Positions 18,796-27,292 are shown, numbered from the stretch's first letter. The stretch is DNA of 64,000 nucleotides from Psychrobacter jeotgali (GCF_904846315.1 NZ_CAJHAF010000001.1:1364001-1428000), one strand, 5' to 3'. Numbers and translations: made by a program. The notes: a model not told the origin generated them from the letters alone.

Positions 18796-19548
18796 ATGAA
18801 TCAAAGTAATCAGCTTAGAGCTAGCTCTACTAAATCATCTTATATCGCTAAGTCAGTTATGAGCAGTGCCGTAATTGCAGCCTTATTAGTAAGTTCAGGC
18901 TGTGCCACCAGCTCGCTCCTAGAGAATGAAAACCGCGTTAGCTCAAAGACTGTAACCAATGTTCTGTCTGAAGATCAAATCGTCGCATTTGGTCGCCCTG
19001 CACAGCCTATACCTAACCTGCCGACGGGCAACATGGTTATTGTTGGCGAAAAGAACAGCTATGTCCTAGTTCAAGGAGGGGCTGAAATGGTCACTCTGCT
19101 CACCAATCTAACTGCAAAAAATATTCAGGTTGAGAATGACATGAGCTTTGAAGTGCCCAATAACGACGGCTACTTCCAAGGACAAATGAAAATGTCTTAT
19201 GCCAAATTAAAAGATGAGTTTCAACGCTCTGATTATCAGTTCTTTTTGCAAAATGGCGGGCAAGAATGCACGTCAGCCAGTGATATGCGAATGAATGCTC
19301 AGCGCTTTTGCTTTAGCGTGCCAGTAAAAGGCGCTATCTATCCGCAAGTGAGTAATTTGAGCTTGATTCAATCCAAATACCGCGCTTTGAGTAAACCTTA
19401 TACGGTGACATTTTATAACCGAACCGCACAAAATGAAGTAACTCGTAGTGGTAGGAATGGGGCTGAAAAATTGATACTACTCCCTTTTGCGGTCGCTTTT
19501 GATGTGGTGACTTTCCCTGTACAATTATTGGACAGCATCGCTAATTAA
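18796..19548 (+). CDS. Putative lipoprotein of unknown function
   Basis: Secreted lipoprotein of 250 aa that I do not recognise. A start at 18796 is preferred over the ATG at 18763 because AAGGA (18782-18786) is nine bases before it. The N-terminus has a positively charged region, a hydrophobic stretch (SSAVIAALLVSS) and a lipobox ending VSSGC, so the mature protein would begin at Cys and be anchored in a membrane. The rest is polar and mostly beta-like, with two further cysteines (QECTS and RFCFS) that could form a disulphide. It follows the glycosyltransferase operon after 132 bases and may have its own promoter. It could help export or anchor the glycan, but only position supports this. 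Confidence 0.7.
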   Translation: MNQSNQLRASSTKSSYIAKSVMSSAVIAALLVSSGCATSSLLENENRVSSKTVTNVLSEDQIVAFGRPAQPIPNLPTGNMVIVGEKNSYVLVQGGAEMVTLLTNLTAKNIQVENDMSFEVPNNDGYFQGQMKMSYAKLKDEFQRSDYQFFLQNGGQECTSASDMRMNAQRFCFSVPVKGAIYPQVSNLSLIQSKYRALSKPYTVTFYNRTAQNEVTRSGRNGAEKLILLPFAVAFDVVTFPVQLLDSIAN

Positions 19549-19597
19549 CAGTACCAATATAGTCAACTGTAAATAAAAGCAACATGTCTTTTGCCAC

Positions 19598-19673
19598 ATG
19601 CTGCTGGCATAAATTTTACTTGCATGCTGTGTCTACGCTGACAGAGGCTGCGCAAAATTAATTCCAGCAGCAT
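19598..19673 (+). repeat. Dispersed palindromic repeat, copy A
   Basis: A 76-bp unit bounded by ATGCTGCTGG and CCAGCAGCAT, which are exact reverse complements. The inner parts (AAATTTTACTTGC and GAGGCTGCGCAAAATT) are also roughly symmetric, so the unit can fold into one imperfect hairpin. Near-identical copies occur at 25655-25730 and, inverted, at 28762-28849. It is non-coding and lies between the lipoprotein and the convergent transglycosylase gene. Confidence 0.85.
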
Positions 19674-19733
19674 TGGACTTACCCTTCTTGAAATATCTTA
19701 ACATTCATTAATAAATCAGACTTTCCCTACAGC

Positions 19734-19763
19734 AAAAAAGCACTCAATTATGAGTGCTTTTTT
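19734..19763. terminator. Bidirectional rho-independent terminator
   Basis: GCACTCA (19740-19746) and TGAGTGC (19751-19757) form a perfect stem with a four-base loop, flanked by six A's and six T's. It sits between the lipoprotein gene and the convergent transglycosylase gene and can end both transcripts. Confidence 0.9.
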
Positions 19764-19829
19764 AAACTTAAATCCAATGACCTAACCTTTAAATGAAAGT
19801 TATCGAAAAATCAGAAATAGCAAATACCT

Positions 19830-21155
19830 TCACCATGAAGTTAGCGAGGAGGCGCTACTTTGAGTGATAAAGCCATCTGGCGTTTGTCCATTATCCGCTT
19901 GCCAACGCTGGAAAGCTTTGCGGGTATTGGTACCGATAATACCGTCTGCACCTTTGGTATCATAGCCAGCACTAGTTAAGCGGCGCTGTAGAGTAGTCAC
20001 TTGATAGGTCGATAAAGGACGCTCATAGCGTGGCCAAGATTTACGTAATCCGCTCTGCCCAGCGATAGCTTTACCTAATAAGCTTACTCCCAGCGCATAG
20101 TTTGATGAGTTGTTATAAACCTTTATCACATCAAAGTTAGGGCTTAGCAGCAGCGCAGGGCCATTTGCACCTGCCGGTAACCACAGCTCCATCATAGTAT
20201 TGGCATCTAAATAGACATCATCTATGGTATCAATACCGAGCGACGCCCATCTTGCAGCAGGCATTTTTGTTCCCACCGTTGAGTAATCAAATGAGGCCGG
20301 AACAGTCACTTCATAAAAAGGCGCTAATCCACGTACCCAGCCTGAATTATTCAAATAATTGGCGGTTGATGCTAGAGCGTCTTTTGTCGACCAAGGGTTA
20401 CGATGGCCATTACCATCACCATCCACCCCTTGCTCAAGCCAAGTTGCCGGGATAAATTGAGTCTCACCCATCCCACCTGCCCATGAGCCATCGAGCTGTG
20501 ACCACGAGATATCGCCCCGCTGTAATAGGGATATCAGTGCCAGTAATTGTTTCTCTGCAAACTCTTGACGACGCCCATCGTAAGCTAGGCTAGCCAGCGC
20601 ACTTGGGATATAACTGGAGCCTGTCACCGCACCAAAAGAGGATTCCATACCCCAAATAGCGGCAATAATCTCAGCGTTAACGCCATACTGCGATTCCAGT
20701 CCTGATAAATAGCCACGCTGCTCAGCGAACTTGCGTTTACCCGTACTGACTCGGCCATCTGATACCGCAGAATCGGCATAGTCCCAAGGCATTTTTGAAA
20801 ACTCAGCCTGACTGGAGTCTGACGAGATGACCTGTTGGTTTAGATAAGTAGAGCCCAGCAAACGCTGCACGTCAGAGGCGTTATAACCAGCTGCCATGGC
20901 ACGCATAGAAAAGTCTGATTTCCAGTCCGAAAAGCTACTGTAGCTAGGCTTTGGCGTTGATGGTGGTTTGGGTTTGATAACGGTTTGTTGCTGAATAACA
21001 ACCGGAGCAGGTTTAGGCTTGATAGTTTGGGTTTGGGTAACCTGTACATTGCCTCGCACCGGTTTGCTAGGCTGAATTTGGGTGGGTTGGCTCACACAAC
21101 CTACCACCATAAGAGTAGGCAGTAATAGGGCGATATGGTGCTTTTTTAACATCAT
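19830..21155 (-). CDS. Lytic murein transglycosylase (MltB/SLT_2 family) with C-terminal peptidoglycan-binding domain
   Basis: Outer-membrane-anchored lytic transglycosylase that cleaves glycan strands of peptidoglycan (441 aa). The N-terminus MMLKKHHIALLLPTLMVVGC is a lipoprotein signal with the lipobox VVGC. A Pro/Lys/Gln-rich spacer (residues about 25-75) follows, then the SLT_2 catalytic domain. The catalytic Glu lies in AIWGMESSFGAVTG, and GSWAGGMGETQFIPATW is a second hallmark. The last 60 residues form a PG_binding_1 domain (TLQRRLTSAGYDTKGADGIIG). The arrangement matches the long MltB relatives of Moraxellaceae and Pseudomonas. Either of two adjacent ATGs may start it. Confidence 0.9.
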   Translation of the reverse strand: MMLKKHHIALLLPTLMVVGCVSQPTQIQPSKPVRGNVQVTQTQTIKPKPAPVVIQQQTVIKPKPPSTPKPSYSSFSDWKSDFSMRAMAAGYNASDVQRLLGSTYLNQQVISSDSSQAEFSKMPWDYADSAVSDGRVSTGKRKFAEQRGYLSGLESQYGVNAEIIAAIWGMESSFGAVTGSSYIPSALASLAYDGRRQEFAEKQLLALISLLQRGDISWSQLDGSWAGGMGETQFIPATWLEQGVDGDGNGHRNPWSTKDALASTANYLNNSGWVRGLAPFYEVTVPASFDYSTVGTKMPAARWASLGIDTIDDVYLDANTMMELWLPAGANGPALLLSPNFDVIKVYNNSSNYALGVSLLGKAIAGQSGLRKSWPRYERPLSTYQVTTLQRRLTSAGYDTKGADGIIGTNTRKAFQRWQADNGQTPDGFITQSSASSLTSW

Positions 21156-21370
21156 AAGAATCTCGAGTATCTATAGCGGGGAGAAGTCAGTCAAATTTAG
21201 AACAAAGTTAGCAAAGGCTTACCTGCCTAACCTAGGTTATTGATACGAAGGACAATAACTGAAAATTACTTTAGCAATAAATAACTATAAAGTCGATGAC
21301 ATTAATGCGCTGATTACTATCTATCATTTCTGCTAGTTTCTAGCTATTAAAAAACCAAACATCTTAGCTT

Positions 21371-22594
21371 TTAGCGTGCCAAATAAGCGGTCATATCCTC
21401 GACCCCATGTAAAGTCATCGGATACATGTGTCCATCGAATAATTTTTTAATCTCGCCTATCGTTTGGGTATAGTCCCAATAAGCAGGGTTTTCAGGGTTA
21501 AGCCAAGCGACTTTGTCAAAATGTTCAAGGACACGCTTTAGCCATACGACTCCAGCCTCTTTATTCATATACTCTACGCTGCCGCCGACTGAAAATAGCT
21601 CGTAAGGCGACATCGAGGCATCACCGACAAAGATAACCCGATACTCACGGCCATATTTATTTAGCAGCTCAAAGGTCGGCATCGGGTTACTATGGCGACG
21701 GTTATTATCTTGCCAAACATAATCATATAAACAGTTATGAAAATAAAAAAACTCTAAAGTTTTAAACTCGTTTTTAGCGGCAGAAAACAGCTTCTCTAGA
21801 GCATCAACATGGATATCCATACTGCCGCCCACATCAAAGAGCATCAGCACTTTGACCCTATTACGGCGCTCAGGCTGCATGTGAATATCGAGCACACCTT
21901 TTTTGGCGGTACGTTTGATAGTTTCATGAATATCGAGCTCGTCAGCGCTACCGGTACGGGCAAACTGGCGCAGATTACGTAACGCCATCTGGATTTGCCG
22001 TGTACCAAGTAGATTATCATCATCCAAATTGCGATATTTACGCTGCTCCCAAACTTTTACTGCGCTACGCTTACGGGATTCGCCGCCGACTCTTACGCCT
22101 TCTGGATGGTCACCATAAGCGCCAAAGGGAGAGCTGCCGCCAGTGCCTACCCATTTACTACCGCCTTGATGACGCTCTTTTTGCTCTTTAAGACGCTCCT
22201 CTAAAGCTTTCATCAGCTCCTCAAGCGAGCCGTATTTTTTCAGCAGGCGTCGTTGCTCCTCCGTTAGATTCTTGGGATCAAGCTTTAAATCCAGCCATTC
22301 TTCTGGAATATCGGTCAATTTTGACATTAATTCATCAATATCTAAGCTGTCCACACCCTCAAAATAGTCCGCCATTGCGCGATCAAACTTATCGAAGTGG
22401 CGCTCGTCTTTGACCATGCATAATCTGATCAGCCGGTACATATCCTCACGACTGGCAAAGGTGGTTAAGCTGGCGTCCTCTGGATGTGGCTGCATCATCA
22501 GACCTTGCTCAAGTGCGGCATTGAGGTCAAGCAGCTCACGGGTGCTCACGGGCACGCCATAAGTACGCAGGGTATAGAATAGTTTTATAAACAT
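21371..22594 (-). CDS. CoxE-type VWA-domain protein
   Basis: Cytoplasmic von Willebrand factor A-domain protein (407 aa), the usual partner of a MoxR ATPase, whose gene lies 66 bases upstream on the same strand. The N-terminal half is helical and charged (ISs of E/K/R around residues 110-150). The C-terminal VWA domain contains VLMLFDVGGSMDIHVDAL. The metal site reads DxGGS rather than the standard DxSxS; similar FDxGGSMD versions occur in this subfamily, so this need not mean loss of function. MoxR-VWA pairs act as chaperone-like machines that insert metals or mature protein complexes. The client here is unknown. Confidence 0.85.
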   Translation of the reverse strand: MFIKLFYTLRTYGVPVSTRELLDLNAALEQGLMMQPHPEDASLTTFASREDMYRLIRLCMVKDERHFDKFDRAMADYFEGVDSLDIDELMSKLTDIPEEWLDLKLDPKNLTEEQRRLLKKYGSLEELMKALEERLKEQKERHQGGSKWVGTGGSSPFGAYGDHPEGVRVGGESRKRSAVKVWEQRKYRNLDDDNLLGTRQIQMALRNLRQFARTGSADELDIHETIKRTAKKGVLDIHMQPERRNRVKVLMLFDVGGSMDIHVDALEKLFSAAKNEFKTLEFFYFHNCLYDYVWQDNNRRHSNPMPTFELLNKYGREYRVIFVGDASMSPYELFSVGGSVEYMNKEAGVVWLKRVLEHFDKVAWLNPENPAYWDYTQTIGEIKKLFDGHMYPMTLHGVEDMTAYLAR

Positions 22595-22660
22595 AAGTTA
22601 AAGTCGCTTATTGGCAGATGTGGTTAACAAGCTAATAGCTATATAAACAGCTTTAGACCC

Positions 22661-23524
22661 TTAACGGCGCATCATATTGGCAAAACGCTGCAGCAAACTC
22701 ACATCGGCTTCGTTTTTGAGCAGTGCACCATACAGCGGCGGAATGGACTTCTCACCGCGCAAGTTTTCTTCCAGCTCGTTTTGTGCCATATCGTCGGCAA
22801 GTAATAAAGTTAACCAATCAACCAATTCTGAGGTTGAGGGCAGTTTTTTGAGTCCTTGAATATTACGCAGCTTATAAAAGACATCTAGCGCATCATTGAC
22901 CAGTTTTTCTTGGATATTGGGAAAATGCACCTCGATAATCTGACGCATGGTATGTTCATCAGGAAAGTCAATATAGTGAAAAAAGCAGCGACGCAAAAAG
23001 GCATCAGGTAGCTCTTTTTCATTGTTTGAGGTAATAATCACCACCGGACGCTGCTCGGCGGTAATGGTCTCGCCGGTCTCGTAAACGTAAAAGGACATTT
23101 TATCGAGCTCATGCAGCAAATCGTTTGGGAATTCGATATCGGCCTTATCCACTTCATCAATCAATAACACACTACGCTGCTCACTGGTAAAGGCATCCCA
23201 CAATTTACCGGGCTTGATGTAATTACCAATCTCATAGACCTTGTCATCACCCAACTGCGAATCGCGCAGGCGTGATACGGCGTCATACTCGTATAACCCT
23301 TGCTCCGCCTTAGTAGTCGATTTAATATGCCAAGTAATCAGCGGCATGCCTAAACTTGCCGCCACCTCTTCGGCGAGCAAAGTCTTACCGGTGCCCGGCT
23401 CGCCTTTGATTAATAGTGGCTTTTGCAAGGTCATTGCGGCATTAACCGCTAGCTGTAGATCATCAGTGGCGATATAGCTGTCGGTACCAGTAAAGCTTTT
23501 TTTAGGGATGTTGTTAGTGGTCAT
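22661..23524 (-). CDS. MoxR-family AAA+ ATPase
   Basis: AAA+ ATPase of the MoxR group (287 aa). Walker A GEPGTGKTLLAEEVA is near residues 41-55, Walker B is SVLLIDEVDKAD, and the sensor-1 region is VVIITSNNEKELPDAFLRRC with the arginine finger nearby. The C-terminal lid ends with RFANMMRR. It probably forms a hexamer that remodels the product of the downstream VWA gene (66-base gap, one operon). This two-gene unit is common in proteobacteria and has been linked to stress tolerance and enzyme maturation; no specific role can be read here. Confidence 0.88.
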   Translation of the reverse strand: MTTNNIPKKSFTGTDSYIATDDLQLAVNAAMTLQKPLLIKGEPGTGKTLLAEEVAASLGMPLITWHIKSTTKAEQGLYEYDAVSRLRDSQLGDDKVYEIGNYIKPGKLWDAFTSEQRSVLLIDEVDKADIEFPNDLLHELDKMSFYVYETGETITAEQRPVVIITSNNEKELPDAFLRRCFFHYIDFPDEHTMRQIIEVHFPNIQEKLVNDALDVFYKLRNIQGLKKLPSTSELVDWLTLLLADDMAQNELEENLRGEKSIPPLYGALLKNEADVSLLQRFANMMRR

Positions 23525-23724
23525 AATACAAGTCTCAATGATGTCAAAATGAAAAGTTAATGAAATATCAGTAGTTAATAATAGTCAGTGGTCAATAATA
23601 GATAGTTATTAAGCCTAGCACAGCTCAGTCCTATATCGAAATAGTTCCAGCCGACTTATGCGTCTTTACTGACACTCAGCTTACCATTGTTAACCAGTAA
23701 TTTTTAGTAAAGGGGCTCCATAAA

Positions 23725-23748
23725 AAAAGACACGCAGTGGTGTCTTTT
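23725..23748 (-). terminator. Rho-independent terminator after the 23812-24549 gene
   Basis: AAAAGACAC and GTGTCTTTT form a perfect nine-base stem with a six-base loop. The seven A's on its left become the U-run on the minus strand. It lies 64 bases past the stop of the membrane-protein gene and upstream of moxR. Confidence 0.8.
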
Positions 23749-23811
23749 ATTGCACTTCTTATAAGGTCTGTTGACCCTAGTTAAAAGCTGAGTCTAAAAA
23801 TAATAAGCTCA

Positions 23812-24549
23812 TTATAACTTAGGGTCTTTGACCTCAGTCTCAGCTACAGGTTTTTTGCTGCTTGACTGATCAACAGCTGGTGCTTTGGAATTTTTGGCTT
23901 TAGCAACAACTTTCTCAGCGGCTATATTTTTATTGACGTCCTTGGTATAAAAACCTTCTCTAATTTTTTTGGGAGGCACGTTTGTCGCTGTTTTGGGAGC
24001 GGCTTGAGGGGTAGCTACGGGTATCTCATTGCTAGGTACAGCAGAATCTTGTACTAAATAATTACCCGTGGTCAACTGCATAGTAGCCTTGGTATCTTCA
24101 GCTGAGCGTTGACGGGCTTTATCCAAACTAGATTCGAAGGCACCCCGTATGAGCTGCCAAACAAAGCCAATAAACAATCCAACAACCAGCACCACTAATA
24201 TCGGTAATAAATTACTAATTGCCATCGCCGTATCTTTCATCATCAGCGCATAAATCACCGCTATACTAGCCGGTGCAATCTGACTGGGATCACCAAGTGC
24301 AGTACTTGGTGCGAGTAGTACAGCAAATATCAGCATCCAAGTCATACCACCTAGCGGCTTTGGCAACATGCGAGCTACTAGTAGCCACAACAATAAGACA
24401 ATAATAGTGAAACCAATATAAGCGTACATCGGTAGGTCAGCCGCTGGAACGTCTTTTACCAGCTGACTCCACCAAATAGTAATCTCACCAAGAATATCAC
24501 TGATGGTATCTAATGGTAATAATTGTAAAATACTTTTTAACCAGTCCAT
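23812..24549 (-). CDS. Membrane protein of unknown function with charged C-terminal tail
   Basis: Protein of 245 aa that I do not recognise. After an amphipathic N-terminal 35 residues come about three to four hydrophobic helices: YIGFTIIVLLLWLLVARML, GGMTWMLIFAVLLAPSTAL, IAPASIAVIYALMM and NLLPILVVLVVGLFIGFVW. From about residue 140 on, the protein is hydrophilic and rich in Lys, Ala, Pro and Ser, with low-complexity AVDQSSSKKPVAETEVKD at the end, probably a cytoplasmic tail. It is flanked by YcgL upstream and MoxR downstream on the same strand, with its own terminator, so it is probably transcribed alone. No catalytic motif was seen. Confidence 0.6.
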   Translation of the reverse strand: MDWLKSILQLLPLDTISDILGEITIWWSQLVKDVPAADLPMYAYIGFTIIVLLLWLLVARMLPKPLGGMTWMLIFAVLLAPSTALGDPSQIAPASIAVIYALMMKDTAMAISNLLPILVVLVVGLFIGFVWQLIRGAFESSLDKARQRSAEDTKATMQLTTGNYLVQDSAVPSNEIPVATPQAAPKTATNVPPKKIREGFYTKDVNKNIAAEKVVAKAKNSKAPAVDQSSSKKPVAETEVKDPKL

Positions 24550-24678
24550 GCGTGTTCAAACACCTACGTTATAAATAGACCTACTCAGCTATTTATGAGT
24601 TATTAATATTGTCAATATCTGTAAATCACCAACTCTTTAGGTCATAACAGACCCTATCTGTGACCAACAGACAACTAA

Positions 24679-24723
24679 GCTAATAATAACTACGCTAATA
24701 ACAACTGCTCTAATAAATAGCTT
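24679..24723. repeat. Three tandem 15-base units
   Basis: GCTAATAATAACTAC, GCTAATAACAACTGC and TCTAATAAATAGCTT follow each other without gaps upstream of the membrane-protein gene. A small hairpin (GGTCA..TGACC, 24640-24665) lies beside them. These are simple-sequence repeats of unknown importance. Confidence 0.4.
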
Positions 24724-24798
24724 CGCTTTATAAGCCGCTAGTTTATCACGACTCTATACTAAAATGCATATCACGGGCACAGACTCTGCTAGCAAGTC

Positions 24799-25119
24799 TT
24801 AATCGTACTTATTATCTTGCAACTCGCGGGCACGCAGCTCAGCTTGCCGGCGCATAACATCTTGCGGCGGCATTTGCACATAATAACCTTGTGATTTTAG
24901 TTTTGTCAGCACCTCGTCTTTATCGACACGAGCCAGCTTTGCAGTCGCGCTTAAATCTAGATGCATAACGAATTTACTAGCGCCTAAACTGGCACGAAAG
25001 TCCTTTGGCAACACTCCTAACCAGTCCTTAATCTCATCGGTATCATCTGGATAATCAGGGCGGGCAATATAAACATACATATCGTCGTGCTTAGGGAATT
25101 TGTAAATATCGCAATGCAT
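24799..25119 (-). CDS. YcgL domain-containing protein
   Basis: Small cytoplasmic protein (106 aa) of the YcgL family, found widely in gammaproteobacteria with unknown function. It begins with MHCDIYKFPKHDDMYVYIA and contains LPKDFRASLGASKFVMHLDL, then GYYVQMPPQ near the end, all typical of the family. In many gammaproteobacteria ycgL lies next to the ribonuclease D gene rnd; here rnd is 8.4 kb away. It stands alone upstream of the gcvT leader, which is transcribed the other way. Confidence 0.85.
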   Translation of the reverse strand: MHCDIYKFPKHDDMYVYIARPDYPDDTDEIKDWLGVLPKDFRASLGASKFVMHLDLSATAKLARVDKDEVLTKLKSQGYYVQMPPQDVMRRQAELRARELQDNKYD

Positions 25120-25305
25120 ACAGGCAACCTTTCATCTATACAAAAATATATAAAACGCTTCATTTATAATGCCATAGACTAGCATAATTCAGTTGAATAA
25201 TATTAGTAGCTTTACGTTTGGCTATGGTAATTTAGGTCAAGTATTCTTTTTGGTTAACAAAAACACCTTTTTAGCAAATTTATTGATATTAATCCGTTTG
25301 ATGAC

Positions 25306-25334
25306 TTGTAAAAAGAGCAGTAACCTTTCATAAT
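25306..25334 (+). promoter_or_regulatory. Sigma-70-type promoter for the gcvT leader
   Basis: TTGTAA (25306-25311, four of six match TTGACA) and CATAAT (25329-25334, five of six match TATAAT) are separated by exactly 17 bases. The predicted transcription start, about 25341, coincides with the first bases of the riboswitch P1 stem (25339). This agreement supports both calls. Confidence 0.65.
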
Positions 25335-25338
25335 AAAA

Positions 25339-25813
25339 GCGTTTTTCAGGAGAGAGTTTAGGCTTAATACGGCGTTATAAATGACTCTGTAGCGGCTACT
25401 AAACCACCGAAGGCGCATCCACCCTGCCAATCGCTCAGGTAAAAGGACTGAAAAACGCATGCCATTATGGTTTATCAAACTGCTTTTATTCGCATAGTTT
25501 TTCATGCAAAAAGGCTTTCAAACGATAACGATCAGGCATAACAAATCTGGAGAGCGGTAAAACTATTATAGTTTGCCCACCGAAGGGGAGAAAATACGAT
25601 CTTTTTCACTAAAATATAGTCAGGTGAAAGTAAAACTGTTATGTAGATTCAAATGTGCTGTTAGTATCCATTTTACTTGCTTGCTGTGTCTACGCTGACA
25701 GAGGCTGCGCAAAATGAACACCAGCAGCACTGAACGGTAACACTTTTAAAGTCACTCAACTATATCAGCTGGATAATGAAGTCGTATTGAAAATCTCAGG
25801 TCACAGGACAGAT
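25339..25813 (+). ncRNA. Tandem glycine riboswitch; P3 of the second aptamer enlarged by a palindromic repeat
   Basis: Glycine-sensing leader RNA for the gcvT transcript. Aptamer 1 (25339-25458): P1 is GCGTTTTTCAG pairing with CTGAAAAACGC. The core is GGAGAG, P2 is GTTTAG/CTAAAC, then come CACCGAAGG (25405-25413) and GCTCAGGTAAAAGGAC (25433-25448). Aptamer 2: ATCTG (25545-25549) pairs with CAGAT (25809-25813). GGAGAG, a P2 of GGTAAAACTA/TAGTTTGCC, CACCGAAGGGG (25578-25588) and ATCTCAGGTCACAGGACAG (25793-25811) follow. Between the last two, P3 spans about 205 bases instead of the usual few tens. It pairs as a long arm (AATACGA/TCGTATT, TATAGT/ACTATA) with repeat copy B at the tip. The linker between aptamers (about 86 bases) is also long. 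The core motifs are seen directly; function is inferred from the family. Confidence 0.9.
25655..25730 (+). repeat. Dispersed palindromic repeat, copy B, inside the riboswitch P3 arm
   Basis: A 76-bp copy bounded by GTGCTG..CAGCAC, sharing GCTGTGTCTACGCTGACAGA and the following GGCTGCGCAAAAT with copy A. It sits exactly at the tip of the second aptamer's P3 helix, so the conserved glycine-binding core is not interrupted in the folded RNA. Confidence 0.85.
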
Positions 25814-25995
25814 GGGGCTTTGCTAAACTGGCGTTCAGCGTCTGTTTGGCTTATGCTCTATGGTTCGTGCTACCCTTTAATACCGTGTTTGCCTATTGGC
25901 GAACTTATCTCCCATCATTATTAAACGTCATGTTAAATAGCTATATATCCCATTACCTATTTACAATAATAATGACGCAAACATAAGGATTTGTT
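25814..25995 (+). promoter_or_regulatory. gcvT leader between riboswitch and start codon (expression platform)
   Basis: About 180 transcribed bases between aptamer 2 and the gcvT ATG. No stem followed by a U-run is visible, so control by transcription termination is not apparent; control through access to the ribosome site (AAGGA, about ten bases before the ATG) is an alternative. A membrane-protein-like open frame here has no start codon and is judged accidental. Confidence 0.45.
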
Positions 25996-27174
25996 ATGAC
26001 CGATACCTCATCTCAAGCAGATAACACTCAAACCCCTAAGCGCACTCCCCTCTACCAGTCTCACGTTGATAGTGATGGCAAGATGGTGGACTTTTCTGGC
26101 TGGGAGCTGCCTATTCATTATGGCTCACAAATAGAAGAGCATGACGTGGTACGTACCGATGCCGGGATGTTCGATGTCTCTCACATGGTCATCGTCGATG
26201 TTAAAGGCAAGGATGCCAAAGCTTGGCTCCAAAAGCTGCTCGCAAATGACGTCGATAAATTAAAAACCGTCGGTAAAGCGCTCTACTCGCCTATGCTCAA
26301 TGAGGAAGGCGGTATCATTGACGACCTGATTGTTTACTTGATGAATGAAGACGCCACCCAGTACCGTATCGTCTCCAATGCCGCTACCCGCGATAAAGAT
26401 ATGGCACAGTTTAATAAAGTAGCCCAAGGTTTTGAGGTGAGCATAGATGAGCGTTCAGAGCTGGCTATGCTGGCGATTCAAGGACCTAAAGCGGTCGAAA
26501 AACTAGCGCAAGTTAAGCCTAGCTGGACAGATATCCTAACCGAGCTTAAACCCTTTGTCGGTGCAGATTTGACAACGATCGAAGGCAAAGATTGGTTCGT
26601 CGCTCGTACGGGTTACACTGGAGAAGATGGCGTCGAAGTCATTATGCACGGCGATGATGCGCCCGCATTCTTTGAGCAATTAAAAGCTAATAATATCAAA
26701 CCCACAGGGCTCGGCGCGCGTGATACTTTGCGTATGGAAGCCGGTATGAACCTTTATGGTCATGATATGGATGAAACTACCAGTCCTTATGAGTGCAACA
26801 TGGGCTGGACGCTAGCATTAAAAGATGAGCGCGACTTTATTGGTCGCACGGCTTTAGTCAGTAAACGTAAGCAAGCCAAAGACAATAGTACCGCTATGAA
26901 ACAAGTCGGCTTATTGCTCACTGCCCGCGGCGTCTTGCGTGAAGGCATGGCAGTTACCATCAATCAGGGAACGGACAATGAGCAAACCGGTGTTATTACC
27001 AGCGGTACTTTCTCCCCTAGCCTGAAACATTCCATTGCTATTGCCCGTGTTCCTGCTAGTTTAAGCGAAGAAGATAGCGTCCAAGTTGATCTACGCGGTA
27101 AAGGCAAATTCGTCGATGTACGGGTTATAAAACTGCCCTTTGTACGCAATGGTCAGCAGCAATTTGACTCATAG
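25996..27174 (+). CDS. gcvT: Glycine cleavage system T protein (aminomethyltransferase)
   Basis: T protein (392 aa) moves the methylene carbon from the aminomethyl-lipoyl arm of GcvH to tetrahydrofolate, releasing ammonia. The sequence shows the family opening ([27 protein letters not shown]). It also has the folate-site aspartate region [16 protein letters not shown], the [13 protein letters not shown] motif and [19 protein letters not shown], followed by the C-terminal barrel ([19 protein letters not shown]). A polar extension of about 20 residues precedes the core. It is first in the gcvT-gcvH-nitroreductase-gcvP series and lies behind the tandem glycine riboswitch, so glycine probably induces it. 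Confidence 0.96.
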   Translation: MTDTSSQADNTQTPKRTPLYQSHVDSDGKMVDFSGWELPIHYGSQIEEHDVVRTDAGMFDVSHMVIVDVKGKDAKAWLQKLLANDVDKLKTVGKALYSPMLNEEGGIIDDLIVYLMNEDATQYRIVSNAATRDKDMAQFNKVAQGFEVSIDERSELAMLAIQGPKAVEKLAQVKPSWTDILTELKPFVGADLTTIEGKDWFVARTGYTGEDGVEVIMHGDDAPAFFEQLKANNIKPTGLGARDTLRMEAGMNLYGHDMDETTSPYECNMGWTLALKDERDFIGRTALVSKRKQAKDNSTAMKQVGLLLTARGVLREGMAVTINQGTDNEQTGVITSGTFSPSLKHSIAIARVPASLSEEDSVQVDLRGKGKFVDVRVIKLPFVRNGQQQFDS

Positions 27175-27292
27175 ATTTTTGTAAGCCTTTTCTGCAAAAT
27201 AGTGCTAAATAGTTTTGTTGCGCAAGCTAGCAATTCAAAATAATTTTTATATACTGTTCATTCAACTACCCTCTATATTTTAGGAGAAAACC

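Noticed and set aside
25254..25505. An 83-codon open frame on the minus strand
   Set aside because: It is antisense to the riboswitch, and its length is explained by the structured leader. No ribosome site or protein-like pattern supports it.
25734..25984. Frames resembling a decayed membrane-protein gene (for example LAFSVCLAYALWFVLPF)
   Set aside because: The upstream part of these frames is the conserved glycine-aptamer sequence, and no start codon or upstream coding continues it. The riboswitch explains the segment better.
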